Shown piece by piece: positions 25,401 to 40,400 of a DNA stretch of 64,000 bases (the stretch's first letter is position 1; every line of letters starts with the position of its first letter). The position numbers were made by a program, and so were the translations under genes. This DNA is from Prochilodus magdalenae (taxonomy: Eukaryota; Chordata; Actinopteri; Characiformes; Prochilodontidae). The DNA lies in contig JAMWET010003560.1 in NCBI GenBank assembly GCA_024036415.1, forward strand, positions 512,001 through 576,000, read 5' to 3'. A model generated the notes under the pieces. That model did no database searches, had not been told where the DNA came from, and saw nothing but the letters and a program-made list of their open reading frames with translations.

Positions 25401-28400
25401 TTTTGTAGGGCTGTTTAGATGAGGCTGTTTTAGAGAATCTCATTTACCATATTTTCACCTAATTGCTGTTCATGCATGAGCAATGTTTGTAAGAAAGGGA
25501 TGACTAAAATGGATTTCAGTGCTTTCTTGAGGAAGTGTGCATAATCTAAAGAAATCTAGGTCTAAATAAAATCTGACAATACAACTTTATTTCTCCATTT
25601 AATCTGGGTCAGCTCTCGATCTGAATTCCTTTCTCTGTGCGTTTAAGATCATGTGACTTTCCAGACGGTCAGGAGTGCTAGTTTGACTTACTGCAGTTCC
25701 CCTGGAGCCCACTTGTCCAATCGTTCCCTTGTCTCCAGGGTCTCCTATTTGGCCCTGCACAAAGACATTCATGTTTAGAGACAAGGTTATAAATAGTACC
25801 ATGAAAAGATGTTCATCTTCCACGAAAGTTGCCCAATTTCTCTGGATATTTCCTGCAGTGTAATTTTTCATTTAATAATTGAATCAATGATTTAAAAAGA
25901 AATCAATTTAAAGTGGTACTGCTGTAAGAACATATACTTTGCTGTAGAAGCTCAAGGTTTATGCAGATGCTGTAACAAGGATTAGTTTACACTGTGAATT
26001 AGTAAAAGTCCAGCTTTTTTGGTGGAAATCTGTGAAAATGAAGACTAAAGAGCATTCTAAGGCCATTAAAAATATTATAGACAGGCACTGTTGAATCAAC
26101 TGTGAGGAAATGGATGCTCAATCGTACCACCCAAGCACTGCTTAGACAAAGCCAACTTCCGCAAATCAGTGTCAGAGCAAGGGTACTTGTGAGGAAAGCT
26201 ACAGAGCTGAGACTTGAATCAAAGTGCACCAGAAAACAATATAAAGAGCTTTGCATACATCTGGCATGTATCAACGGGTTGCTAGAAAGAAGCCATTAGT
26301 GAAGGAAAACCACATCAAAGAACATCTGGAGATCACCGGAAAGCATCAGAGTGACCCAACTAAAATGTGGCTTGGAGATTAGACAAAAATGAAGCTTGGT
26401 GGCTTCTATGTTCAGTGCAAACCTAACATTGCCCAGTTCTCAACAAACACCATCCCGACAGAATGGGAGGGACAACCTGCTTCAGTCTGCAAAAACATAC
26501 TAAAGCTTTGGAGAAGCCTCACTTTCCAGCAGGATGAAGCACCATAAGAACAGTTGAACTACAAAAAGTTGTTCTTCATGTGAACAAGTGAATGTCTTTA
26601 TCTCAATGCTGAATCTGCGACATGGTTTGAAAATTCACAAGCACCATTATCAACCTGAGCAATCTGCCAGAAAGAATGGGTGAAAATCAGGCTCAAACCG
26701 CATGCAATGCTGGTAGATATTTACCCCGTAAAACCTAAAGCTCATCACAGCAACAGGTGCTATACTGTGTATCACTCTGAAAGAGACTGAATACATATAC
26801 AGGCTGCACTTTTTACCTTTTTTACAGATCTGCTGACAAATATAGAATTTTGTCTTAAAAATGTAAAAGTTTAAAAGCATATATTTTTGCAGTAAAATAC
26901 TCCCTAGAGAAATTAATGTGTCATTTGTAATCCAGACTTTTAGGAGGACTGAACACATTTACTAGGCACTGTGTATAGAGATGAGTGACAACTTGAAAGA
27001 AACATATAAATACACTTGTCTACAAACATAGGTGCTTATGTAAAGGGTTAAATTTAGACATCTTTTTATATTCACTGTCATTACTACTTCGATTTTTTAT
27101 ATACATCTATTGTAGCTAGTTTGTCTGTTTCTTAAAAAAAGAAGATTTGGGTTAAAAAAGCTATCAGTCTATCAAGACATAGTTTTGTGCATGGAGAAAT
27201 CTGTTTTCTGTTAGTACTGTCTTATATACAGGATTAAAACGATTCTCGATTACTCATGCCTGTTTCAGCCTGGGAGGGGCGCTCTCGCTGTGTTGTTGCT
27301 CATTCGATATAAAGACACAGACGAGACAACGGAGTGGAAAGTTTGTTTTTTCATGGTTTCCCTCTCTACAGGGTTACTACACTTATATATTAAGAAATAT
27401 TATAAACCCTTGATTACCTTGACAAGTGTACATTTGAAAGTTCAGTGGTGCTAAGATTTAAGATTAAGATTTTAATCCCTTGTTGATCCCACAGTGGGGA
27501 AATTTAGTCTCCGCATTTAACCTATCCGTGAAGTGAAACACCCACAAACACACACACTAGGGGGCACTGAGCACACTTACCCGGAGCGGTGGACAGCCCT
27601 ATCTACGGCGCCCGTGGAGCAGTTGGGGGTTAGATGCCTTGCTCAAGGGCACCTCAGTCGTTCAATAAGCCTAGTGGTTTTATAGACCTTCTCACTTTTA
27701 CACCCCAATAGACATGCAGAACATTTCCACTGCCTTTGGGATTATCACTTTCTCTACTGGAAAGGCTTTATACTTGCCACTAACTGTCTTTGCAGTTCAT
27801 TTTCAATGGGCCTACTATCAGCAAGAACTCTCATGTTAATCTACATAACTGAAACATCTGGATGTGGGACCCTCCGGTCACAAGGCTGGTTCCCTAACCT
27901 CCAGCCCACGACTGCCCCCCTAAAATCACTGATATTTGGAAAAAGGGATATAGTCAAGTGAGTCTTCCTTCACTGCAATCTCTGCAAGAGGGTGAGTGCA
28001 ACTACACCAAGAGAACAGCGCAAGACAGCACTGACTCCTAAAGTGAGGGATCCAGCAGTTTGTTATTCCTGGGGGGGAGTTTTTTGCTGGCATAGTTTGG
28101 ATCCACTTGTCTCCTTAGACGAACATATCACTGATAATCAGTACAAAATGATCTTATGATGAAACATTACTGTCTTACTGGGAGTGGTTTCTTTCTGGAT
28201 TACAATGTCTCTATCTATAGGACATGAGGTGTCTCAGAATTTTAACCCAAGGGAACACAGATAGGAGATTTTGGAGTGAGGAGATATATGGCCGTCTCCA
28301 GCATCAGAACACCAATTGAGGCAATATTTTCTGGAATAATGTTATTCCATTCGCCCATTGCCGATCCGAGAAACATAACTAAAACACTATATAATGTTGT

Positions 28401-31400
28401 GTCCTGTAATTTTAATCTAATGTCTGTATCCTTTGTCATCTGTATATGAAAGTGGTTTAACTCACCTTTTGTCCTCTATGTCCTGTAGTTCCCTTAGATC
28501 CAAGGCCTCCTTGAGTTCCAGGTGGTCCCTAAAAGAATTTTATCGCTGTATTTAAAAAAAGTGAGTAACATATTTGTTAAAGCAAAATGGCCTTTCATTT
28601 GGAGGCATACCTGTGGTCCGGGTAAACCAATAGTTCCTTTCTCTCCTGGAACACCAATATCACCTATTTTCCCCTGATAAGAAACAGGGAAGCAAATCCT
28701 CTGATTATGAATGTGTTAAACTTAAATTTATAAAAAAAAAAAAGATTGTTCAATAAGCCTAGTGGTTTTATAGACCATCTCACTTTTACACCCCAATAGA
28801 CATGCAGAACATTTCTACTGCCTTTGGGATTATCACTTTCTCTACTGGGAAGGCTTTATACTTGCCACTAACCGTCTTTGCAGTTAATTTTCAGTGGGCC
28901 TACTATCAGCAAGAACTCTCATGTTAATCTACATAACTAAACATCTGGATGTGGTGATTATACTGGCATACACCGTACAATAGGATATATATATATATAA
29001 CAGCAATAGAACTCGGCCTGTCTAGACATTCTAATGATTTGCCTCAGGGAGAGGTCTCTGATGAGAGGTACTTCCCGGACTGTCAGGCTGTCTGAGTAGA
29101 TGTATTTCTATGCATTTAGTGTTCTTCACTTTTATAGAACATATATATATATACATGTGCACTACCAGCACCTTTTTCTTGTTTGGGTGAAACTGGGAAT
29201 ATATTTGATAAGCAACCTCTGGAGCACCCTGCCTGTGTTCTGTTGTAAGAATAAAATCCTGCCCCAACTTCCAAAAAGCAATTCACTATTACTTACTTAT
29301 TCACTATCACTCATCACTTAACACTAAATTGGAGTCTGTGTTATAAAAGATATAGTAATATATAAATTCTGTTACTGTGGTTATACGAAAGGATTGTAGT
29401 CTTACCGAGGGCCCTGAAGCACCAATGACTCCTGGCAATCCCGGTGTTCCAGGAGGCCCCCTGGCACCCTAAAAGCAAAACGAAAGCCCTTTTAGCTTCA
29501 AAACTGTTGTTTGAAAAAATTACTGGTATACTGATATAACAAGATCTTAAATCATTTGCAACTCTCAAAAATTAAAATTAGAATTTTATAGAATTAATAC
29601 AAATTAAACACTACATCAAAATTATTATGAAATAGAATTAAAAAGATACACTTTAAATTTTTTAGCTTTTTTTTTTTTTAGAAGAATGTGAATATAAAAC
29701 CATACCGGTAGACCCGGAATGCCACGTCTACCTATTTGACCCTGGAAAAAAAAAAATTCAAAAGAAGTCAATAGAAGAGCCTCACACTATTAAGACATGC
29801 CTGTTGATAGAGTGTAAAAAGAACTTACATCCTTGCCAGAATCTCCAAGTGCGCCTTTGATCCCATCTTGCCCGATCACGCCCTGTCAGGGAACCGCACA
29901 GAGGTAGGGAGTTAACTTGCTATTTTTCCCCACTGATTTTGGCAGTTTCTATCATGGAACATTTGGGAGGTAATGCATATCTTCTTTAGTTACTGATTGT
30001 AGCTATGCACAACAATGACACATCTCTAAACACACATTGGTATCTAAAATATGTTAACATTAGGCTCGTAATGGACCTGAAATCGCAGTTGATAAGTTTA
30101 CGTACTTGTGGGCCTGGGTTTCCAGGATCACCTTTAGGGCCAGGGATGTTGTTGTTGCCGCCTGGCCGACCCTTAGTGGAAAAAGAAGACAGCAGTCAAA
30201 ATTCACCAGAGGCCATCTTTGTTGCACACCCAGTCAGATGCACATTTTAATGATATATGAATTAAATCATATTTTATTCATAATGCAAAGCTTCTTTGCC
30301 ATTGCAGTCACTTTTTGAATTTTCTAAACAGAATTTTGTGTCCATATTGTATCGCTACATGACAGGCTTCAAAAACGTTGGGTACACTACATTTGCCTTT
30401 ATCTCTGTTACAGAGGTCTCACTATCTCTAAGCGGTTGCCGAGGAAAAGATACATGTTTGTTATGCTTCTTCTCCATCTGTAATCCAAACCGTTCAGATC
30501 TCTTCAGTATTGAGAGGGGATAGAACTCTTAAGTAGTGAGAGGGGATGGTTTGTTAAATGCTAATAAAACCAGAAAGCAATGGAACGTTAAACAATGATC
30601 AGAGGCATATTATAATACATGATACTTTATTTGATGCCTGCCGCACATTCCAAAAAGTCCACCATGGTCCATTGTCACATTTTCAATGGGATACTGTATT
30701 GCAGATAGCCCACTCTATGATCAGCACTCTCTGATTGCACAGTCATGCTGTTGTAATATGGGCAGAATGTTTATTAAAATTGTCTTTACAGATGTGCAAA
30801 TCACAAGTGCCATAGGCACTAACATCCTCCATACTTGGACAGACTTTGACTTTTGAACTATGGGCTGGTAACAATTTGGACAGTGCAAACATCTATCAAA
30901 AATCTGAAAAGCTGATTCATCAGTCACGATATATCAGTGTGCTGCCCATCTGTCCATTTCAGATGATCATGATTGACATATAGTTCCTGCTGTGCTTGGC
31001 ACAGTCTTAATAAGCATTTGTAGATGCAGCAGTGAACTGTGTTTGGTTGATAACAGTTTGTCATTTTTGTATTTTTAAACTCCATCAGAAAAGCATTCTA
31101 TATTTGAAGGTAATGGCGTCTGTTGGGTTAAACATTAAATGTTTTTTGCTCATAAAAGACTAGACTCTTTCTGGGTCCTTCTTTTAATCCTTCTAATTAA
31201 TTGCATCAACTGATTAAGTCTGAAATGTCCCAGTTCTCTCTATTTTTTGCAATTAATATACAATAAGTGTAAATGACAAAAAACTATGAAGCTGAAAAAA
31301 CCTTACAGATCTTGCCTTTGTAAAATTTAAAATTCCGGTCGTGGTAGATTTACACATCTGCTTTTTGTTTTCATCAGCATTTTCACATCCATGTTAAAAT

Positions 31401-34400
31401 GATCATGTCGTTAAACATTTTACCTCATAATTGGTGGCACACAGTATCATAAAACGCATCTGAGGATTAGATTGGTAAACTGTTGCCATTTTGCATTGTG
31501 GACAATAACAGGTTTAACCTTGCTCCAGTGCAAGTAAAAATCAATAAGTCATAAGTGCAAAATTAAGTAAAATGTGTACAGTCACATGACACACAGTATA
31601 CAGGAGCAAAGGGTATCTGCACGTGGGAGGTGAGTTTTAAAACATTCGATTCTGTCTGTGTACACTAGCAGATGCACAGATCAGATCATCATCTACTTAA
31701 AGGGGCGAGGTCTTATGTGTTAAGTACTTAAGTACAAATAGGTTCCAGAGTAGAGTTTACCTCAAACACTCTGCGTCTACTAATAGCCTTTCATATGAAG
31801 GTATTAGTATGTATATGTTTTATATGACTTCCATAATACATAAGGCAAAAAAGACAACTCACTGGATCTCCTCTCAGTCCTTTCTCTCCGTTCACACCTG
31901 GAACTCCTGGAATACCTCTTGAACCCTGTCATAGCAAAATCATTTTTAGTCATTTGTTTAGACTTCACAGACTAGGCTTTCAAGACATGCATTAGGTCTA
32001 GACCGTTCTAGATTACAGAACGGTCAAACACACAAACACACTCAAAATGCAAGAAACAAGATCACAAAACACGGAGGTGTTTACAGGTCTGCCCTGATCC
32101 CCTCGCTCTCCTGGAGTTCCTGCAGATCCAGTCACACCCTAAAGATGAAGACAAAGTAAGTGAAACAGACTCACGATTTATGTTTAATTAGTCGACCCAC
32201 CTATTGCTGTGGCAATAGTATTTAATGAGTTAATATTACCTGCTCCCCATTGACTCCATCCAAACCATCTTCTCCAGCTTCTCCCTACCAAACACAGATA
32301 CAGTCAAGTTTTGCGGGGTTCCATGTAGGCTGGCTACTATCGGTAACGGACAGCATAATGTCAAAATTTTGAATGGCCATGCAGAGTTTTGATTCTGAGT
32401 TATCTACTACTATCTTCTTCTATAATTAGGAGGTTCTGGGTCCCCCTGCATTTTGCAGCCTGGATATATTGGTATGGAAGAATCTCTTTATTACTTTTTA
32501 ATTACATTGGTACATGCAATAAAAATAATATTAACATCTAATATTTTTAAAATAATGATGAATTGATTATTAACACAATACCTATACATATTTGCATCAA
32601 GGCCATTTACTTGGTCACCTGTTTTGGTATTTTAATGCATTGTGATCATTTCATTTTAATGACTGTTGATTGGGTTCTATTGATTACTTACATCACTCAT
32701 AATCTCATAAAAACTCATAAAACTATGACATACGTTTGTAAAGTCACTCGAGTCTACAGTGATACACTGCACTAATACATGTTGAAGTATTCATATGAGG
32801 TACTCACCATATCACCCCTGTAGCCTCTGCTTCCCTGCAGAGAATTAAAAAAATAGAACTCTTTTAGGTTTTGCAGATTGAATATGAGCATATTACAGAG
32901 AGAAGTATATCTTCAAGTGAATAAATCACTACTACCTTTTGACCTCTCCGCCCAGGACAGCCCTGATGCCCTTGGGTTCCATTTGGACCTGATGTCCCCC
33001 TCTCTCCCTAAAAACACAGTAATCTCAAAGTTAACGTCAGGTTAACGACAGGAACAAATTAATTAAGACCACTTTACTTAAAGGAGCACCAACAAATACA
33101 CTCTGTGGTGAAGGGTGGTGTGTGTATACATTTGACTATGAACTGTTCTAGATCAGATTTATATTGGTTTATATTGTGTTCCACTGCCCATGTCTTTATA
33201 TCATTTCTACAGTCATTAAACTATTTTGTAGTGAGACGTGCAGATTTCTACATAAGCAGCTCTTGTACATAACTGATCCGAATATGACGGTTTAAATGAA
33301 AGCTTGGAATTTAACTTGGGCTATAAATATTATATTAGCATGGAATGAAACCTTATAATGATTAAATCCCAGTTAGCTAGAACTTGGGCAAATGTTGTTG
33401 TGGTTGTCTTGTGAATTTAAGATAAGCCCCGTGTTGTAAGAAGGACCAGTTCATGTCTTACCATTCCTCCTTCTTCTCCAGGATATCCAGGATGCCCTCT
33501 ACGTCCAGCAGAGCCCTGTGGAGTGGTTGAAGACAAACATTTACTGAAGTGTCCCATAGCTGTCATACAGCGTCTCTTCTGCCAGGCATTAAAGAACACT
33601 TTACCTTACTTCCTGGAGGTCCTCGAGGTCCTCGCATGCCCTCGTGGCCAGAACATTTACACATCACATTACAGCACTCTCTCGAGGTCACAGAATCCTA
33701 GAGGGAGGCACCCAGAGAAAGGTCAACTTAAAGGATTCATATGCTGTGTATTAGGGCTGGACGATACTGCACAACAGTCAATATCATAACCTTTTCTGAA
33801 TATATGATACTGCGGTATCTGATATTTAATTAGGCATTAATAAAGCACATTTCTTAAAACAAACTTGCTTGTTTAGATAGGTTTAATTCTGAACTCTTAT
33901 ATCTATTAAAATCATTTTAATTACTTAATAAACAGCAAATATCTCCAGAATAAATACAAATAAACATCACTACATAGCAACATAAAATATTTTCAGATCT
34001 GCATAAAAAATCATGTGAGCTTAATTTACATAAACATAAAAAGTTACTGAACTATCCACATATCTGCACACCATGGTCATTATGCGCAATATGTGCAAAC
34101 TGTCCATCAAGCCATAAACAAATTTGGTAAGTACTACACTCACTAAAAACAAATATTTTACATGTAAATCATTAGCAAATGACGGATGGAATACAAATAT
34201 CCTGAAAAGCTTGGAGGCATAGCAATCTTTTCATAGTAGTAAGATCATGTGGGCCGTATTAAAGATAGTAAACAAACAAATATAACAAATATGTTTACTG
34301 AAAAGCTGATAGTAAGCCTCATTCATTAAATCATAATATATGAGGTTCAGCTATAAGGCCCATCCTTGCTTATGTCACATGCACGGCTAAGTGAGAAACC

Positions 34401-37400
34401 TGAATCATTTGCAAATCTCACAGTGTCAAACCTACCCACCAAGTTTGATTACTGTTGATTCCTATAAAACTAGTTTTTTTTTTATAATGGACATATTTAA
34501 AGTAAATATTAGAGATAACACCACTACCCGAGACTGGGGTTCGAATCCCGGGCTGAGCTACACCAATAAGAGTACGTGGGAAAGACTCTTAACACTACAT
34601 TGGCCTACCTGTACTATGATTAACCTTGTCAGTTGCTCAGAGCGTCAGCTAAATACCGTAAATGTAAATGTAAATGTAAATGTAGCTGACTGTAATATGT
34701 ATCAATAGATGATTCTGTGGCTGTAGACCTGCAAATCAATGGTGATCTTAATTAAATTATACTATCATGTAATTATCTGTCAGCGAGTACCATTGAACAG
34801 TACACCATCACTCACAATCTGCTTGTGTATGGCACTGGCCACACTCTGCATGCTAACAGTGAGAGGCTCCTTGTAGACCAGTCCCCGTCCAAACTCCAGC
34901 TTCTGCAGCTCTGTAGTGCTCTGGACTCCCTCCAGTGCTACCATCAGCAGCGCATGGACACCTTTCATAATGAGAATCCCACAATGAGAAACACAGCAGA
35001 GCATCTCTGATTTAGTCTCATATAAACACAAATGGCTCCAAAATGTTTAGCATGATACGTTTGAGTGTCACAGATGAAATAGAAAGTTCTAAAAATAGAA
35101 AAAAAATAGTTCTAAAAATATTTTGACCTAAAAAAGCTGCCAAATCAAGAATAAGCAGTTTAACTAGTTCAGTTCAAGTCAAATAAATTCTAAAATTGTT
35201 GATCGTAACAGATTATAGTAATATAAGTGTACTGGCTGTCAAGAGTGATGCTCTTTAAATCTCACTTCAAAACAATTTCTAGCCTTTTTCTTATCTGCAC
35301 TGTGATTATGGACAAATCTTGACGTAAATAAGCGATGATTGTAAAGTAACACATTCCCCTTACCACTTTTTCTTAGTTCCTCCGATGCACGATTAAGAAC
35401 TTCAAAAGAATCATCCAGACCATCAGTGAAGATGATCACTATCTGGGGGTATCAATCAGTACAACTGAAGCATTTGATCATGAATCACTTTTGGTAAAAC
35501 ATACAAATTATCCTTAGATTTTGGAAGAAATAATGGATAAACAGTTTTGGAGACATACAATGCAAAAAAACTGCCTCAGATGTTTGTAGTACTGCATCTC
35601 ATTTATATCAACAGTTGGTGGAAATAAATCCATGATCTCATATCGCTTAAATCCTGAGTCCCAGTTTAGTCATTGCCTATTCCCAACTACAGGCTACAAC
35701 TCCTCCTGTCACACTTAACTGACTCCAGTCAAACAGGTGCTTAGATCAAGAACCGTTACCTGGGCAAATCAATTATCTAGAGCTAATTATCCTAGGTTAG
35801 TGCAGCTCAGCGGATAATACCTGTCAGGAAGCCACTACCACATGTGGGAGACTGGGGTTTGAATCCCAGTTTGGGTGACTACACTGTGCTACATCAGTAG
35901 GAGTCTATGGGCATAACTCCCAACACTACACTGGTCTATCAGTAATATGATTTACCTTGTAAGTTAGCTAATTTCTTTCATCATTTCTGTTTCTTGTAAG
36001 GCTACGTTCACACAGCAGCTGAAAGCAGCCTAAACCAAATCCAATATTTTTCTTCATATACAACACAGGTAGGTTGTGTGGTAGCATGAAGAGCAAATTT
36101 TTTTTTATATCAATCTAACTCAACATCTGCCATATTTGTACAGACCTCAAAAATAATTGGGCTGAACTTTCGGTACAAACAAAGTTAGAAGACAATACGA
36201 TTCATTTTTGAAAGAAGTGGCCGGTCACTGTTTACGGTGACCCCAAATGCATTTTCCTGTGATGACCAATAATGTGCCCTTTTTACAGCGAGCTTGAACC
36301 TCAATCTCAAAATATTTGAATAACGGCCTACAAGAAGACTTTTATTTTGTAAGTGCTAGCAACAGTTGACTCATCTAGCTGCGCAGTGAAATATGTATTT
36401 TCTTTAATTCTGTGTGAATTCCACTGGCACAAGAGGTTTGGTGTTTGCCTCTGTAGTTTTTAAGGTTGTTGCACTTCATTTGAAGCTGTCAAACCATACG
36501 CCAAACACTGGACTTTTGAGCTAGCATCATCACCCATCTCCCCACCACCAGGCAAATCCAAATATGATGTACTGTATTAGCTGATGAATTTTTGCCTTTT
36601 GTAGAGGAACTGTGTCGACATTCTTTCTTTGCTTAAGAACTTCTCCATCTTTGGTTAGCTATTAGTTTAACTGTGATATGTTTTTATTTGTGTGTTTCTA
36701 TTAATGTTTATTTGATGTTTGTACCTTAAAGAAATCTAATCTCTCAATTTTTACTCATACATATTTTTCACTACTGCCTTATCCTGAGGATGGACCTGTG
36801 AACTACTAGAGGGTGTTTCACAGCCCACCAGTGACCTGCAGCAAAGAGGTTAAAAACCCTGACCTAGGTCACATTTATAAGACAAGGTTACCAAACAAAA
36901 AATCAGATTTGGTGAGAAAATTTTACCGGTTGTGTAAACGAACGATAAGAAAAATGAAAAGTTTGAAGAAACCAAGGGGGTGAGCCAAAGAAGATGGCAT
37001 CAAGCAAGCTCGAGTTCATGCTGGGTGATAAGTCATTGCACCTGTAACATTGGCAAAGTGTTGGATGAGCATGCCACATGAATCAGCAGAGCACGATTCA
37101 AGTGAACTGATAATGAAAATACTCTCTCTCACCTTCACTCCAGCATTAGAGGCCTTAAGCTTATCCTGGAACGACCGCAGGAGCTGGGAGTTCAAGGCCA
37201 AAGGTTGACTAATCTGCTGTGCCATTATTTTCTGCATTACATCTTCACTGTAGGTCTCAAAGCCAGTATCGTAGAGCACATTCCCATTCCTAGCAACCAG
37301 GCGAAAGCCCGTTTTGGTTTGTAGAGTAGGCTTGGTGAGGCAGCACAGGTTGTGCAGAGTGGAGATCTGTCTGATAATCTCAGGCAGGTAGACCTGCAGC

Positions 37401-40400
37401 TTGTACTGTCCAGTGAAAAGTGACTGCTGGCTTGCACTGATGCGGGAGACATCAAATCCAACACCAATATCTACAGTGCAACCTGTTAGAAAGTGTAAAG
37501 GCTGTATTAATAAATGAAATATGTTAATTACACTTTGTGCTAGTGGGGAACATGAAGAAAAAGCACATGAATGAAGCTTAAGATCACTTAATTTAAGTTT
37601 ATTTAAAATGGACCTTCATATTCAGCTATTTTCAGAAAAACAAGTGCCCTCAGTCCTTACCTTTTTGCTCACTTGGTGTAATTGTGCAGATTTTATCAAT
37701 CAAATTCTGGATTGTTATGTTCAGTTTCAGGACGTCAAAGGTGTCCAGCAGAAACACTTTCTCTCTAGCGATGTAATTGAGCTGATCCTGTGAGACATCA
37801 CCTATTCCAACAGCTAACATTTCAACACTCATTGCTCTCAACACATCAGCTGCATTTTCTACTTTGTCGTTTGATTGTCCATCAGTGATCAGTAGCAGAT
37901 TCTGTGAAATGCCACTATTTATGCGACTTCCTTTGCTGGTATCAAAGAATTCACGCACTTGGTCCAAAGCATGTCCAATTTCTGTCCCTTCTTTCAGCTG
38001 CTTAATGGCTTTAATGCTGTCCTTCATGTCCTTTGCTGTCTTTTTCTCATTCAGGTAGAACTCCTTTTTGTATTTAGAGCTGAACTGTGCCACACCAATT
38101 CTAAAGAGGTCCTCTCTGATGCGAAGACTGTCTATAAGATTCAGCATAAACTGGATCATTTTTTCCCAATTCTGCTTGTTTATGCTTTCAGACCCATCAA
38201 TGAGAATGACCAGATCGGCAACGCTTTTCTGACATTCTGAAAAGGGAAGGCAGACCAGAGTTATTGTATGCATTACATCCTATCTTATTGTATCTCATAA
38301 TGTCACAGCTGAAATGTAACACCTGAATTCACAGCTCAGTTTCTGATACCTGTGGGAAAAGAAAAAATGCTAAGCACTCACCTGGTTTTGATTCCTTGCA
38401 GAGCACACTGGAAATGTTCTGCCTCAGAGCTTTCAAAGCTTCAAAGTCAGTAACCTCGAACACCTTTTTACTGTCTTTGGTGATGATTTCTAGTTCACTT
38501 CTTTTTGCCTGAGCCACTCCAATGCCATATACACTGACTCCTCGATTATGAAGCGCATCAGCAGCTTTGGATAAGTCATGTGGGTCTGTAGCCTCACCAT
38601 CTGTGATGACAAACATCATCTGTGGGATGCCGTTTTCTGCTCTGCCACCATTGGCCTTGTCAAAGTAGGCCAGTGAGTACTGCAGAGCCTTGGCTGTGTA
38701 GGTATTTCCACCTGGAGACAAGATGCCACTAATAGCTTGCTGAACCTCTCGTTTGCTGTTGTATCGGTTGAGGGGAAATTTGGCCTCAGGAGCATCAGAG
38801 TAGACAATGCTACAAAAACGGACATTATCTTGCCCGACTTCTGTGCCGCTCACCATGGAATTCATGAAAACCTTCATGCTCTCAAAGTCTTTAGGAGCAA
38901 TGCTGGAGGAACCGTCTACTAAAAAGACAACATCCGCCACCTGTGTTTTCTGACACTCTGAAAAACAAAACAGAAAGAGACATGCTAAATTAAGGCAATT
39001 TATTTCTGGAAGCAAAAGAGTATTTTAATAATGTGCCAGATATGGAAGCAATAAAAAAGGAAGGATGTGGGAACCATAACCCTAACATGGTAAGTTTACA
39101 GCAAAAGAACAAAATATATTGATCTTTAAACGAAAGTTAAGGCATCGAGTTTTGTTCCAAATAATATGAGACTTTTTCTGTTTGTTCCAATGTAATATAT
39201 AATAAGTTGCCAATCTATATGAGACATTTAATCTGAAGCTCCAACACTGTCCAACACTCCTCCTTTAAAGACAAATCCTGGGTTTATAAAAGAGGGTAAT
39301 AAAGTAACAAGAAAAACTCCAATTTGATTATTACGTGACCATCTTTTTATTTTACATACAACAACTGTTGAAATTTGCTGACTCACAAAAGCCTCCACCA
39401 GGTTTCTCTAGTTTTACAGTTTCTGGGTTTGTGTGTGACCAAACTGAGCAGTTTTGTTTTATTCTGTACACTACTGGACACATTTCTCCCAGATAAATTC
39501 CAGATGACGAATTGGATTTAGATCTGTTTGTTTACACCTTCAGTAGCTTGTTTTGAACAATGCTCGCTTTCGATTTCACCCCAGCCACCTCTCGCCAGTC
39601 TTTCTGTGGGTCTCTTGAGGTCATCTTACAGTGGTTAAGTAACATTCGAATGAGGTTGCGCTCATCACAGGTTTTGGCCCTCAGCCAGTCTGTAGCTGTG
39701 TTGTCCTGTGTGTTTGCTGCTTGAGCTTCTTCTTATGAACCAGACGCTCACTCTATCTGCCAGTAAAGCTAGAATCGAACCTTCTGTTCCTCACTAAGAA
39801 CTGCTGTACATGTAGAGATGCTGATTTAAGAAGAAACTGGAGTGGTCTCTTATTTATTTCTACAGTTGTATTAAGATATGTTGATTTTATGTGAGTCAAC
39901 ATTTTATAGTGTCTCGCTGTAAACCCGGAAATCAGAGCATATCAATACTGAATACACACACTCTATGGCACCTTTAACAGAAGAATGAAGTTGTTTTTAT
40001 AATCTGGTTCAATGATGTGCCACAAGGTGTGTAGACTTCTGTTTGTTAACATCTCAAAATTCCAGGTGTATTGTCACTGGTGAATTCTGCCATTTAAAAG
40101 GATTAAGATAATGCATCTTATAGACATCACCAGCCTATATGCTGTGAAAACGATCACCTCCGTCCCTCTGCACTTGACATTATCATTGTTTATTTTAAAT
40201 TGTTTATTTATATTGCTTACGAGTAACACAAAAGATACTTTGAAATCTGATTTGAGGGTCCAAAGCATCCAGACAAACATGAATCTGTAAAAATGTCAAT
40301 GGAATCTCATTTCAACCCCCTCCATATGTGGCTTAAATCCAAAAAAACGTGTACATGGTGTGTCAACTGTGTATACGTAAAGTCCTACTAGTCATTTTTA

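Noticed and set aside
37237..37467. Alternative-frame open stretch over the first N1 exon
   Set aside because: The other frame joins in phase with both neighbouring exons and gives vWA-like sequence.
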